Shown here: positions 43,761 to 55,250 of the stretch, one piece after another
Layout of the letters: each line of letters starts with the position of its first letter
Position numbering within the stretch: position 1 is the first letter of the stretch
NCBI RefSeq assembly: GCF_958295425.1
Contig: NC_081143.1
Span: forward strand, 29,497,578-29,561,577
From: Solea solea
Lineage: Eukaryota > Chordata > Actinopteri > Pleuronectiformes > Soleidae
Reading direction: 5' to 3'
Length of the DNA stretch: 64,000 bases
Made by a program: the position numbers and the translations under genes
The notes under the pieces: model-generated
What the model was told of the DNA's origin: nothing
Databases searched by the model: none
The model's input: the letters and a program-made list of their open reading frames with translations, nothing else

Positions 43761-46634
43761 TTTACTTGGCGTAAGCTTTCTCCAGGAGGGCGCTCCAGAA
43801 CTCGTTGTTGGAGGCGGAGTGAAGCATGATCAGCTGGTTCCTCACTGCGGGCAGTTTGTCGTCCACCACCACGTCCAGCCACTGGTTATGCTTCCAGAAC
43901 TGAGAGAGACAGAGAGAGTCACATAAAGCTGAAATTAATCAGATAAAATGTTCCCAATGAAGTTTGTAAAGCACTCACTCTCCCACACCAAACCTCACAG
44001 AGAAAGTCAGTGATTTTAGCTGCTGGTCCTCTGCTGCCTCGTGTGGTCACTTTGTGTCACTTAGGGTCAATCTGAATGAAGGTTTTAAGACATCAAATTT
44101 ACAAAATGACTCATTTGAAGTTAGTGATGGAGGCAGCAGTGGATCAACAACTCCTGTGTGTGTGTGATGTTAAAATCACTGATTTTCTCTGTGGACTGTG
44201 GTGTGGGAGAGTGAGTGCTTCACAAACGTCAGTTTCCTGTTGGAAAGGTGTGTCTCACAGTGAGATAAAGACGATGTTGTAGACTTAAACAGACATAGGT
44301 TTTATTATACTGGGAGAGTAACAGCTGTTTTTCTCTGTGTCTCTCAGCACAGGGGGCGTGTCCAGCGCACTCATTTGCGTCAAAGTTGCTGACAAATACA
44401 AACAAAACACTTAAAAAAAAACCGGAACTATCACTTTAAGGGAGTTCTCTGTCTTTGGCCCCGAGGAGTGAGAGGCCTCAGGCAGGCGACTACTGTGTCT
44501 GACCTGTTCCAATACTTGTGCTAATCCATGAAAACAGACAGACGGACGGATGGACGGACAGGCAGACAGACAGACAGATGGACAGGCAGACAGATGGACA
44601 GACAGACAGACGGACGGATGGACAGGCCCTTGTACCTGAAAGTGAAAGATGCCGGCGTATCTGTGGTCAAAGTCCTGGTCATGGGGGACGACTCGGGCCA
44701 GGGCGTCTTTCTTCATGGTCAGAGAGGCGATGGCTGCCAGGAGCCAACAGTCTCCTGAGGAGAGTCAGTGACACGTCAAAGGCTTCTGTGAGTGAACCAA
44801 GTGAAAACATCACACGCTCACATCTTTATCTAAACCGCTCACCCTCCCAAACCAAATCAGTGATTTTAACGGCAGGGACACAGGAGCTGCTGGTCCACTG
44901 CTGCCTCGTGTGGTCACTTTGTGTCACTGAGGTCAATCTGAATGAAGGTGTTTAAATGCCAAATTTTAGAAGACATTTGATCTTAGTGATGGAGGCAGCG
45001 GTGGATCAACAACTCCTGTGTGTGTGTGTGTGTGTGTGTGTGTGGGAGAGAGAGCGGTCTAACAGTGTGTGTGTGTGTGTGTGTGTGTGGGAGAGAGAGC
45101 GGTCTAACAGTGTGTGTCACAGTGAGATAAAGACGTGATGAGTTTAATGACACAGAATAACTGTTGTTCTGTGAGTCAAGTACAAACCGAGCTGTCCTTG
45201 ACAAATGTCCGTCCTGTTTGCGTCGCCCACGATGAACTTGGGGTTTTGACAGATTTCCTGTGAATGGGACAAAAAATAAATAAACAGGACTAGCATTTTT
45301 TTTAAAATGGCAGGTGAGAGAGGTGTGTTCACATTCCAGGCATGTTAATCAGCCTGACATCCCATAATAACACAACACGCCACACACAGACAGCTAAAGC
45401 ATGCAGTGAGTGGAGGAAAACGCCCTGCACAGAAATGTCGTAGTAACTGTCAAACAAACGTGAGCCCACACAGGTCCCGTCAGCAGGTGGCGCTGCAGCG
45501 AGCGACTCATATGAGTTAAGTAATAATAAAAATAATACTAATGATAAAAATAATAATAATAACAATAATAATAATAGGACAAAAGTGTGTAAATGTGACA
45601 GCGCTGAGATAAGACTGTGTTTGACTGCAGAGGTGTGAGAGGATAAAGTCTCTGTTCTATTTACACTTGACTCTCACAGAACTGGTTCTGCAGCTGCAGC
45701 CACTGTTCACACTGTTCCACCTGTTAGTGAACACGTTCAATCTAAATCTTATACTTTATTAATCCCCTTAGGGAAATTATTTCTCTGCATTTCTCTGCAA
45801 CCCTCCAGTTACAAGCCAAGTTCCCTTTCCACTTGGCCACGGGCTGCAAGATTAGTGAACAGGTTAGTGAGCACATTAGTGAACAGGTTAGTGAACAGGT
45901 TAGTGTTGCTTCACTAACTCAGGTCAAAGCAACTCAGTTATAATTAAGTTAATGCAAAGAAAACTCAGTCACTTCAAACACTGAAGTGTGTGAGTGTGTG
46001 AGTGTGTGTGTGCTTTACAAACTTCAGTTTCCTGTTCATAAAGAAGATAAAGACGTGAACATGTTTGAAGTTTATCCGACTTTGGACGACAATGTTGCCT
46101 GATAGTTTTGAGTAAATGCAACTAGTCGAACATAAAAGCAAACAAAACTTGATAAGTTAAGTTAAGTTAAGTTAAGTTATATTGGACTCCTTTTTTAAGT
46201 GAAATAAACTCTGAAATTTTGCAGAACATTTGTCAGGACTCAGTTTAGACAAAGTTTCATTCTTTATTTAACTTTAAAGAGTGTAAAATAAGAAAAGCAG
46301 GAGGATGAGATGTTAGTGTTGCTTCACTAACTCAGGTCAAAGCAACTCAGTTATAATTGAGTTAATGCAAAGAAAACTCAGTCACTTCAAACACTGAAGT
46401 GTGTGTGTGTGTGTGTGTGTGCACTCGAACCTTGGGCCTCTTCCACTCGATGTTGACAGGGACGCTCTGGCTGAAGAAGAGCGAGGAGCCGGTGGCAGGA
46501 AAGTCCGGGTCCTCGAACAGAACTCCTCTCTGCAGACACTCCTGTCTCAGCTGCTCAAAGGACTTCCCGTCGTTCTGAGTGTCGACGGCCTTTGAGCCGG
46601 AGCTGCGGCCGGACAGCGTGGACTGGAGAGGCAT
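34265..46634 (-). CDS. capn9: Calpain-9 (calcium-dependent cysteine protease)
   Basis: Twenty coding exons on the minus strand: 46634-46431, 45257-45188, 44754-44636, 43899-43766, 42892-42724, 42636-42553, 41614-41529, 41404-41327, 40506-40346, 40260-40103, 38874-38666, 38554-38518 (or copy 38425-38389), 37978-37898, 37776-37719, 37041-36977, 36797-36729, 36654-36576, 35401-35285, 35208-35150, 34291-34265. All phases fit and several sizes (70, 119, 134, 169, 79 nt) are those of classical calpains. 687 aa; human CAPN9 has 690. Protease core with Cys94 (GDCWLL), His251 (KGHAYS) and Asn275 (RNPWG) all present; C2-like domain ([34 protein letters not shown]); penta-EF-hand C-terminus ([15 protein letters not shown]). 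N-terminal [18 protein letters not shown] favours CAPN9 over CAPN1/2. The last 8-residue exon is the least certain. Confidence 0.92.
34785..35045. repeat. Foldback element copy (capn9 last intron)
   Basis: Both arms intact. Confidence 0.88.
35820..36560. repeat. GATAAAG/GATAATGAGA minisatellite in capn9 intron 17
   Basis: About 740 bp of 'gataaagagataaagtgata' units. It ends about 17 nt from the donor of exon 17 (36576). Confidence 0.95.
37055..37640. repeat. 22-bp 'gtaaaatatcaatgaaaaaa' minisatellite in capn9 intron 14
   Basis: About 26 units. It starts within 15 nt of the exon 15 acceptor (37041). Related units recur in intron 10 at 39150-39310, 39600-39630 and 39850-39905. Confidence 0.95.
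37971..38360. repeat. 78-bp minisatellite that copies the exon 13 acceptor of capn9
   Basis: Five units start at 37971, 38049, 38127, 38205 and 38283. Each contains, on the minus strand, GTGTCCACAG/CCTCCCAT, identical to the real 3' splice site and first 8 nt of exon 13 (37978). A CTCA run in each unit also gives GTGAGT strings on the minus strand. Confidence 0.95.
38389..38425 (-). other. Second copy of capn9 exon 12
   Basis: 37-nt exon with intact acceptor (CTCTGCACAG-type context) and donor (GAC/GTAAGTGA). Identical to the copy at 38518-38554; copies are 129 bp apart. Encodes (I)[12 protein letters not shown]. Including both copies shifts frame and reaches a TGA within the second copy, so only one can be used. 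Confidence 0.85.
38905..39480 (+). repeat. Two copies of a LINE reverse-transcriptase fragment in capn9 intron 10
   Basis: About 38935-39090 and 39315-39475 share 'gattcatctggaaaaacctt' and 'aaagaagttttcttttacgc'. The second copy reads [13 protein letters not shown], the RT active-site motif of a LINE. A third, inverted copy lies at about 40920-41000 in intron 8. Confidence 0.7.
39085..40050 (+). repeat. 'ggtctgtttttacaagattt' repeat, direct strand
   Basis: About a dozen irregular units in capn9 intron 10. The reverse complement of the same unit fills 40635-40905 in intron 8, so exons 9 and 10 lie between inverted repeats. Confidence 0.85.
40635..40905 (-). repeat. 'aaatctcgtaaaaacagacc' repeat, inverted relative to intron 10
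   Basis: About eight units, complementary to those at 39085-40050. Confidence 0.85.
41825..42440. repeat. Unclassified interspersed repeat, tandemly doubled
   Basis: Two direct copies (about 41830-42080 and 42090-42440) related to 16800-17105, in capn9 intron 6. Confidence 0.65.
42892..43430. repeat. 60-68-bp minisatellite that copies the exon 5 acceptor of capn9
   Basis: About nine units. Many hold 'cctgcgacaaacgcaac', which on the minus strand is GTTGCGTTTGTCGCAGG, the same string as the real 3' splice site at 42893. Units are often multiples of 3, so open frames in several phases arise; these are artefacts. Confidence 0.9.
43725..43762. repeat. (GT)n microsatellite at the exon 4 donor of capn9
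   Basis: TG run that begins 4 nt inside the intron from the donor of exon 4 (43766). Confidence 0.9.
43965..44290. repeat. Foldback element copy (capn9 intron 3)
   Basis: One of the longest copies; right side continues into 'cacagtgagataaagacgat'. Confidence 0.88.
44530..44630. repeat. GACA/GACG tetranucleotide repeat at the exon 3 donor of capn9
   Basis: 'gacagacggacggatggaca' units ending about 8 nt inside the intron from the donor (44635). Confidence 0.9.
44805..45145. repeat. Foldback element copy (capn9 intron 2)
   Basis: Right half contains a tandemly doubled (TG)n-GAGAGAGAGCGGTCTAACAG block. Confidence 0.85.
45745..45850. repeat. LINE/SINE 3'-tail-like repeat
   Basis: 'tactttattaatccccttag' followed by 'ggaaattatttctctgca' in capn9 intron 1; same tail class as 58740-58790. 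Confidence 0.6.
45900..46402. repeat. Direct duplication of about 85 bp in capn9 intron 1
   Basis: Copies at about 45903-45990 and 46315-46402 both read 'gttgcttcactaactcaggt' through 'cttcaaacactgaagtgtgt'. A GTTAA run (46155-46180) lies between. Confidence 0.9.
45995..46075. repeat. Foldback element fragment (capn9 intron 1)
   Basis: Only the right outer arm: 'ctttacaaacttcagtttcc' ... 'gataaagacgtgaacatgtt'. Confidence 0.75.
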
Positions 46635-46639
46635 CGTAG

Positions 46640-46855
46640 TCTTCTTCTTTTTCTTCTTCCTCTGGAGGAGACGTGAGCTGAGTGGACGAGCAGGAGACGC
46701 AGCAGTGAGGTGTGAGCAGGTGTGAGCAGGTGTGATGATGGAGCACGGTTTCACCTGCTCGTTCAGGTTCACGCCCACTCTCTCTCGCTCTCTCTGCACA
46801 AACTGGTTTGTCCTCCTGAACCTCGCCCCTGCTCTCTCTCTGTCTCACTTGTTTC

Positions 46856-46889
<34 letters not shown>

Positions 46890-47040
46890 GCTTGGCCTGA
46901 CAGAAATGAGAAGAATGAATTCCTGAAGTTTCACAAAGTTCAGATATTTATCTTAATTTGTTATTTATTTAATGCTTTATAACTATAAGTAACATTTTAT
47001 TTTTCATATATATATATTTATTAGATATAATGTGTTTGAT
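46640..47040. other. 5' flank of capn9
   Basis: Likely 5' UTR and promoter of capn9 (minus). AGGTGTGAGC repeats (46710-46737) and a CT run (46858-46886) are visible. No clear TATA box is seen. Confidence 0.4.
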
Positions 47041-48610
47041 TTTTATTCACTCGATCAATACGATTTATTTACTTACTAACTATATTTGTTTTATTTACTA
47101 ATTTAATATATTTATGTGTTTTATTTACTTATTTAATACATTTATGTGTTTTATTTACTTATTTATTTATGTGTGTTTTATTTATTATTTAATATATTTA
47201 TGTGTTTTATTCACTTATTTAATATATTTGTGTTTTATTTACTTATTTGCTATATTTGTGTGTTTTATTTACTTATTTAATATATTTATGTGTTTTATTC
47301 ACTTATTTAATATATTTGTGTTTTATTTACTTATTTGCTATATTTGTGTGTTTTATTTACTTATTTAATATATTTATGTGTTTTATTTACTTATTTAATA
47401 TATTTGTGTGTTTGATTTACTTATTTAATATATTTGTGTTTCATTTACATATTTAATATATTTGTGTTTTATTTATTTATTCAATATATTTGTGCGTTTT
47501 ATTTACTTATTTAATATATTCAATATATTTGTGCGTTTTATTTACTTATTTAATATATTTAATATATTTGTGTTTTATTGACTTATTTAATATATTTATG
47601 TGTTTTATTGACTTATTTAATATATTTGTGTTTTATTGACTTATTTAATATATTTGTGTTTTATTGACTTATTTAATATATTTGTGTTTTATTTACTTAT
47701 TTAATATATTTATGTGTTTTATTTACTTATTTAATATATTTGTGTTTTATTTACTTATTTAATATATTTGTGTGTTTTATTTACTTATTTAATATATTTG
47801 TGTTTTATTTACTTATTTAATATATTTGTGTGTTTTATTTACTTATTTAATATATTTATGTGTTTTATTTACTTGTTCGATATATTTGTGCATTTTAATT
47901 ACTTATTTAATATATTTGTGTGTTTTATTTACTTATTTAATATATTTGTGTGTTTTATTTATTTATTTAATATATTTGTGTTTTATTTACTTATTTAATA
48001 TATTGATGTGTTTTATTTACTTATTTAATATATTTGTGTTTTATTTACTTATTTAATATATTTGTGTTTTATTTCATTATTTAATATATTTGTGTTATAT
48101 TTACTTATTTAATATATTTGTTTTTTTAATTTCTTATTTAATATATTTATGTGTTTTATTTACTTATTAAATATATGTGTGTTTTATTTACTTATTTAAT
48201 ATATTTGTGTGTTTTATTTACTTATTTAATATATTTATGTTTTATTTACTTATTTAATATATTTATGTTTTATTTACTTATTTAATATATTTGTGTGTTT
48301 TATTTACTTATTTAATATATTTGTGTTTTATTTACTTATTTAATATATTTATGTGTTTTATTTACTTATTTAATATATTTGTTTTATTTACTTATTTAAT
48401 ATATTTGTGTGTTTTATTTACTTATTTAATATATTAATGTGTTTTATTTACTTATTAAATATATTTGTTTTTTTAATTTCTTATTTAATATATTTATGTG
48501 TTTTATTTACTTATTAAATATATATGTTTTATTTACTTATTTAATATATTTGTGTGTTTTATTTACTTATTTAATATATCTATGTGTTTTATTTACTTAT
48601 TTAATGTATG
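47040..48610. repeat. 29-31-bp AT-rich minisatellite
   Basis: About 50 units of 'tttatttacttatttaatat' plus 'atttgtgtgtt', 1.5 kb long, between capn9 and taf5l. Frames through it are artefacts. Confidence 0.97.
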
Positions 48611-48657
48611 GTCGACTTCTGCATTTTTGTGGTTGTCACACGTCCACAGAGACACAA

Positions 48658-48706
48658 ACGTCCAGAGTGTGTGTGTCTCTGAGAGAGACACACACACTCT
48701 GGACGT
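48658..48706. repeat. Perfect 23-bp inverted repeat
   Basis: Arms 48658-48680 and 48684-48706 around a GAG loop. It lies at the end of the AT-rich minisatellite. Confidence 0.92.
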
Positions 48707-48709
48707 CCA

Positions 48710-49230
48710 TGGTGTCTCTGCTGCACCTGTGAGGCTCCACCTCCACATTCCTGCTGCACCGTCACTGCATTCCTCACAGAAACCTGCTGAGACCAGGTCT
48801 ACAGTCAGATTAGACCGGTTCATGTGTTCATGTGTGCAGACAGTGAAGGACTTTTATCTTTAGGAGACAATAAAGTTGTCCATGAACATTGACCGTGGTG
48901 GTTTGTGTGTCTGTGCTGCTGATGAGGGTTTGAGTTCCACTCTGTGCTCGTTGTTAGTTTCCTGCCTGTCTCTTTTTTTAATTGTTGTTCGTAGTTTCTA
49001 GTTGTTTTATGTGGTCAGTCATTGGTCATCTCTGCGGCTGCTTTGTGCCCGTTTGTGTGGTCGTTCTTAAGGCTGTATGTGTGTGTGCGTGTGGTCATTT
49101 CACAGTTACTGGACGTTTAACATCTTTGAGGTCATTTTAGGTTGTTTTTGTGGTCATTTAACAACTTTGTAGTCATTTCATGGTTGTTTTTGTGGTCATT
49201 TAACATCTTTGAGGTCATTTTAAGGTCATT
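48710..49230. other. Spacer, no gene seen
   Basis: Contains an AATAAA (48867) and repeats of 'tgtggtcatttaacatcttt' (49140-49225) that continue on the other side of the Kolobok-like element (50080-50130). Confidence 0.5.
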
Positions 49231-49233
49231 TAA

Positions 49234-50073
49234 AGGGGACATATTATGCAAAATCAACTTTTTAATCATTTTAATACTTATATTTAGGACTCTGGAGGCC
49301 CTACCAGTCGCCAAAGTGTGGAAAAATAATACTCAGTCCTTTTTTTGTGGTCCCCCTTAGTGTAAGTATAGGCGATAAAACACGCGATGTTGAATTCCCT
49401 GCGCTTATGACAGCAGCATTGGCATTTCACCGCGAATGTTACCACCCACCAGTAAGTTTCACCTTAGCTCCACCTTGTCCCTATAACATGCCAGAGTGCA
49501 GGCGAGGGAGGAAGAGTGGTATTATGTCAACGCGGAGGGACAAGTGTGCTGTTGGTGGCTACACAGTGGAGCACAGTGTTTTACACAAACTTCCAGCCTC
49601 AGAGGATTTTATATATGAACCTAATGTGCCGGATAAAGTCAGCAAACGTGTGTTCGTGAGTTCGCACCACTTCATTTTTAAGAAAAGCTCAAATAGAGCT
49701 CATAACTGAGCATTCTGACACGTCTTAATTAAACGTATTTGTTCAGTACGTCCTCCATGACCGGAGCACAGACTCAGTCTGATACAGTCACATACAGCGG
49801 CAGTTTATGCAGCGATCAGCGGTGCTGTTTTTAACTGACTTACAGTTCGACAGTGTTCGGCTTGATCCTTGTGTCGGACGTCTCTTCCTGTGACGCCACT
49901 CTCGCTGTTTTCCGCACACGCTGCCATGTTGATATTGTCAGGGAACTAGTGGAGTGAGGGGGAGAGGAATGGAGCGGAGGGAACAGGAGCTGAGCGAGTG
50001 AGCGCAGTAAAAAGGACAAATCAGAAACCCCCTGGAAGAAGTGGGTGGAGAAATAGGGTATAATATGTCCCCT
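49234..50073 (+). mobile_element. Kolobok-like non-autonomous DNA transposon with THAP-like exon
   Basis: Terminal inverted repeats AGGGGACATATTATG (left) and ATAATATGTCCCCT (right), flanked by TTAA on both sides (49230-49233, 50074-50077). TTAA targets and THAP-type fingers are features of Kolobok transposons. The inner frame (49488-49706) reads [11 protein letters not shown]... and has lost zinc ligands (VGGY, VSSHH) compared with the copy at 59849. Confidence 0.75.
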
Positions 50074-50400
50074 TTAACATCTTTGAGCTCATTTTAAGGT
50101 TGTTTTTAATGGTCATTTAATATCTTTGTGCTCATTTTGAGTCTCTGTGTGTTGTATTTGTCTGTGTTGTGGTAATTTTTAAGGCAGCTTGTTAAATCCC
50201 AGGTATGAACACATGAATGATCCCCCACAGTCATAGTTTAAACTCACACCTGTTAATGGTCATCGTTACAATTTAATACTGACATCGAGGTGAAAGAACA
50301 CGAGATAATTTAAGTGGAAATGCTTTTGACAAAAGATAGAAAAAAAACTTCTTTTCACCACAAACTACTGAGGACCTCTGGGGAGGTCTCTGGTCCGTGT

Positions 50401-53400
50401 CTACTGCTCCGTCTTCTCCTGTGCTGTCCCCGTCACCAGCAGCAGGTTACAGGCCATGAACTGGACTTTGAGGATGTTGCTGGCGTTGCCCGTGTACAGT
50501 CCCACCAGTTCACTGGACGAGCCGTCGGCCGGCGTCCCACAGTGGGAGTTACGGACGTCCCACACCCGCACCGAGTTGTCCATGGAGGACGATGCCACCA
50601 GGCTGCTGTCCGGGCTGAAAGACAGGCTGGTGACGCTGTCTGTGTGTCCACGCAAGTCCTTGAACAGCGTCCCGGACGCCAAGTCCCACAGCTTCACCCG
50701 CTGGTCCTCGCCCGCCGATGCCAAGTACTTACCGTTAGGTGAGAAAGTCAGAGAGAGCACGGGGCCGCGGTGGCCAGTGAAGAGGCGCACAGACGCCCCC
50801 TGCTGGGTGCTCCACAGCCGCACAGTTTTGTCCGTGGAGCCGGTGGCCAGGTAGTTGGAGTTTGGGTGGAACTTGACACAGTCGACGTCGGCGAGGTGGC
50901 CGGCGTAGAGACGCATCGCGTACGTGCGGGAAAAGGTCCAGAGGCGGGCAGTGCGGTCGTGGGAGCCGCTGGCGAAGTAGAGGCTGCAGGGGCTGACGTC
51001 CACGTCCCACACTGGGTAGGCGTGGCCCCGGTAGAGCGCCGTGTTGGTGAAGCTGCCCAGGTCCCAGTAGCGGACGGTGGTGTCCTCAGAGCAGGACAGG
51101 AGGCCGGAGCTGTCCGTCAGGAAGCAGGTGCGGAAGACGGGGCCACTGTGACCTCGCAGAGTCTTTATCTCGCTGCCGCAGACGTCCTCCTCGTCCACCT
51201 GAGGACAATCGTAATGTTTTAGATGAGATCTTCCATCGGTTTGATTAAAACAATTGGACATTTAGCAGATCAAACACACACACACACACACACACGCACA
51301 CACGCCTCACCTCCTCCTCCAGGACGTCGCAGGCCAGGTGTATGCGCGACACGTCGGCCCGATGAGCTTTGGCCTTGAGTTTTCTGGCGAGGAGACTCCA
51401 CAGCTTCACCGTGGAGCAGTCGAAGCCCGCGGCAAGCAGCCGGCTGTCGGCCGACACCTCGGCCGTGTTCAGCATCTGCTCCGTGTGGTGGAAGGCGTAG
51501 AAACACACGGTGGTGAGCGAGGGCGGGCCTTCGCGGACCTTCTTGATGCAGTCCTGCAGCGCCTCCAGGGCCGTCTCGCTCTGCGGGATCCCGGCAGGGA
51601 CCTCCACTCCCTCCCCGCCCTCCGCACCGTCAACACCCGCCCAGGAGGAGGCGGAGTTTGGTGTGACGGTGGCCCCGCCCGCGGCTCCGTACAGCTGGTA
51701 GTCCGTTCGCCTGGAGTCGGTGACCTCCAGCTGCAGGTGTGTGCTGAGGGCCCTGCAGAGGGCGCTGTTGTCCTCGCTCTGCAGGTAGCGCAGCAGGTAG
51801 CCGTAGGCCGGCTCCGTCAGGTGAATCACATACTTGTGCTCCAGGAAAGCGCTCAGCTTGGGATTGGCCACGACGTCCTGAGCGGTGAGGACGTGGCGGA
51901 GCTGCTCCACGGTGGCCCGCTGCTCGCCGTCCTGAAGGAAGGCGCCGTGGAAACGACTGTAGAAACCGTCTACTGCCCCCTTCAGGCCACAGCGCACCAT
52001 GTCCAGGTGGAGGTAGACAAAGAGCGGGTAGAGGACACTGCTCACCTCCTTCGCCCAGGGAATCTCCGTCTCTGATTTATTGAAAATTAAAGATATTTGT
52101 GTTTAATTCAATGATCTAGAGGTCGACTAAATCATTGTTTCAGAGGATTAATCAGCTGTGATGAGTTTTACTTATTTTTGTCCACAAACCAAGATGATGG
52201 AGTTTGAATGATTCTCTTTGTTTTATGGAGCAAAGAAACCAGAACATTTTCACATTTTCTAAATAACTGATGTATGTGCATTTATGACAGGTATTATAAC
52301 AAAAACAAGCTCCAGTGATGCATTCATTGACTTGTTAAATGTGAAGATTTTCTGCTTTCATTAAAAACTGGATCACTCAATTGTGGACAAAATCAAGACA
52401 TTGGAGGACATTATTTTTTGGGTCATTAAAACCTTGTCATGTGAATTGTTCCACACACACACACACACGCATGCACGCACGCTATGTAAGGAATCCAGTG
52501 AGTGTGCTGCAGGAATGTGGAAGTGGTACCTGACAGGAAGGAGCGCAGTCTGGAGAACTGAGTCTCATACTGCTGTGGATCTGATTGACAGGGAGCAGCA
52601 GAGACGATGTTGACACAACCCGACTCCGTCTGCACTGCTCACAGAACCAGAACAGCAGGAAAAACAAAACATCGTTCATTTAAGTCAAACGTTCTTCATT
52701 GTTAAAACTTTACATGTCATAGACATATGACTTTTTATATGTCCTTAATCTTGTCTCTTTCTCTCCCTAGTTTGTGTCTTTCCTTCCTTCCCTCTCTCTC
52801 TCTGTATTCTCATCATGCAGGTTGCGGGACCAAGATCCAGTTTTCGAGGCTACCCATATCATCACCATTATTATTGTGCCATAATTAAAAAGTCGATATC
52901 ATTAACTGTATAAACTTGTAACCTTTTTTAATTCAGTAAGTTGCATTACCAAAAAAGAAAATTACAATATAAGAAGATATTAACACTTAGACTATAAACA
53001 ATTGGAATGTAAAAAATAGAATGTACATTATATGCAGCAAGAATATAGACAGTATGGAATATTCGACTGCCTTCTTTCCCTCACCAAAGCTCAGAGAAAA
53101 TCCGTGATTTTAACACGCACGCGCACACACACGAGTTGTTGGTCCACTGCTGCCTCATCACAGATTTACTGCAGGGGAACAAAGTGACCACACGAGGCAG
53201 CAGAGGACCAGAGCTCCTGTGGTTTATAAACTTCAGTTTCCTGTTGAAAAAGTCTTTCTCACAGTGAGATAAAGACGTGAAACATCATTCTTCAGATCAG
53301 ACTTAGCCTCATTTTATTAGGTGAGTCTATTATTAAGTGGCTAAAATCTACTGGCAGCCATGTTTTCACTGAGTGTCCATGTCATGTTCCTTTTTATTAA

Positions 53401-53685
53401 AGTAAATGATGTCCTTTTTTGACTGAAACTTACACGGAGCCTCTTTTGACTATTTCCTAAAGTTTGAGCAGAATTCTTAGAAAGTCCCAATAACAACACA
53501 TCCATCGTACAGAGTGATGGTGTGTTCTGTGAGAGCAGCTGCTCACCTGTGAGGCTGGCAGCCATTTCCTCCGCTGACTGGAAGAGTTTGGCTCCCTTCA
53601 GGGAGCCGTCAGTGTCCACATACTGCCTCCTCTTCAGGTACTGAGCCACGGAGTACTGGATCTGCTCAGTGCGACCCCGCTTCAT
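50401..53685 (-). CDS. taf5l: TAF5L, WD40 subunit of SAGA/PCAF complexes
   Basis: Core subunit of the SAGA histone acetyltransferase co-activator in the nucleus. Coding exons on the minus strand: 53685-53547, 52634-52530, 52071-51311, 51198-50401; 600 aa (human 589), all phases fit. Start [20 protein letters not shown] follows an acceptor at 53689. A non-coding first exon likely ends near 54687 (GATATGCA/GTGAGT). The N-terminal half has the TAF5-type NTD2 helical domain ([31 protein letters not shown]); residues about 335-600 hold the WD40 propeller ([69 protein letters not shown]). A CA/CG run sits 15 nt beyond the exon 3/4 donor near 51305. Some lineage-specific Gly/Glu/Ala filler near 51590-51670. 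Confidence 0.95.
53075..53290. repeat. Foldback element copy (taf5l intron 2)
   Basis: Left inner arm, core and right outer arm; right inner arm missing. Confidence 0.82.
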
Positions 53686-53699
53686 GACCTGGAAAACCA

Positions 53700-54780
53700 A
53701 AGAGAACAGAAAAGCTTGGGCCAGTTTTCATTTATTGTTTAAATAATTGGATGGAACATGTCTTTAAAACATGTTTACCTTGTCAAAGGTTTTAGGGAAA
53801 GCAGAAAGAGGATTAATTAATAAACGGATGTCGGTTTTATCACAATAAAAAGCTCCTACAATAACTTCATTATTGTTATTACTATTATATACTTCATCAT
53901 TATCCATGATAGGGATCATTTTGAATAAGGAAAATGATCGGGGTCGTCATTTTTCATCCTTTGAATCGTGTTATCGAAACTTGACAGTATTATTTTAAAA
54001 TCAAAACTTTTTATTAAATTCGTAAAAACATTTTTGACAACAAAAGAAAACTTCATTAAAGAATCTTTTCACAATAATCACAACAACAATAATATCAAAC
54101 TACAATTCATGTTTTCAAGAGAACTGTGACGGAAACATTTATTATCAGCAACTGAGAAAAATCACAATGAAAGTGTTTCATTCATTTTCTCTACCATTTC
54201 TATAAAACCTATATTGTTTTTTATATTTAAACATGTCCAAGAGGTGGATTTATGCATGTTACGGAAAACGTAAATAAATGTATGAGAACAACTTTGTACA
54301 ACTGTACAAATGTACAACTTTAACACGTTTATAAATGTGCAGTAGGTCAATAAATTAGCAACCATCCTTTCCACGTAAAACATCATCTCCCAGGCTGCTA
54401 ACTAGTTAGCGAAGCAGCAAGTTGACGCATTTATATCTGGGTTAAAAACAATACATTAATAAACAAAACCACTGTGAACATATATGAAGCTGAGCAAAAG
54501 CCTAACCCGGGTCAAACCGTAACCTAACCCGGACTCAAAAAGTTGCCAGGTTCCCACGTTAGCTGAGCGTTAGCCTCCTCCGGAGCTAACCGGCTAACTT
54601 AGCCGCGGCCTGGCGGCTCCGCACTTTTAGCGGCACGGCTCCGGTTCCTGTGGCCGCACCGGGTCTGAGTGGACGCCCTTTACTCACTGCATATCGTGTC
54701 GCGCTTCTCTCGTCCTCGGTTGCTGTGCGAGTGACGGCGACTGGCTTTTCACGGTCCCCCGGGTCCAGCTGAGGCTAGGC
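53700..54780 (-). promoter_or_regulatory. taf5l first intron, non-coding exon and CpG-rich promoter
   Basis: The stretch 54560-54860 is GC- and CpG-rich with several GCGCG and CGG strings and no TATA box, as expected for a housekeeping gene on the minus strand. The likely exon 1 lies within about 54688-54770. The rest (53700-54550) is AT-rich intron with nothing else seen. Confidence 0.55.
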
Positions 54781-55106
54781 CGCTGCCTGCGCTCGTGAAT
54801 CGCTCGGTGGCTCGGTCCGCCCCCGGCCCGCCCTCGGTCCGCCCCCTCTCCACCTCACAGTCCCTCCCACTCCCGGAGAACAAGAGAACAACACCCTGGC
54901 GTGACGGAAGTTACCTCAGAATTTTAGATTTATTATTATTACTTTTGTAAAACTCTATTTAGACAAATAAACTTACAACTGTAATAACAGTTCACACAAT
55001 AACAAACAAAAACCTTTATTGTAAAAGTATGACATGTCAGTAACCATTTTTTAAGATTGTTGAAGGTTCTGTAGCTTAAATATTATTTATTGTAATTACC
55101 GCTTTT

Positions 55107-55250
55107 AAAGGGTGGAGTGGCTCAGTGGTTAAGACCGGTACCCTGTGTGCAAAAGACTTCATGGTCGCAAGTTCAACTCCACCCCTCTCAGGTTGCATTT
55201 AAGTCGCTTTGGATAAAAGCGACTGCTACATGACATGGTAATGTAATGTA
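55107..55250 (+). mobile_element. tRNA-derived SINE
   Basis: Head GGAGTGGCTCAGTGGTTAAG, box B-like CAAGTTCAACTCC, tail 'ggataaaagcgactgctaca' and final TAATG repeats; same family as 6363-6515. Confidence 0.85.

Noticed and set aside
47114..48863. Phe/Tyr/Leu-rich frames that look like membrane proteins
   Set aside because: Translation of the AT-rich satellite.
49347..49709. THAP-like frame as a host gene
   Set aside because: It lies between TIRs with TTAA sites, has lost zinc ligands and recurs at 59849.
50314..52075. Long plus-strand frames opposite taf5l
   Set aside because: GC-rich antisense shadows of the WD40 and NTD2 exons without their own conservation.
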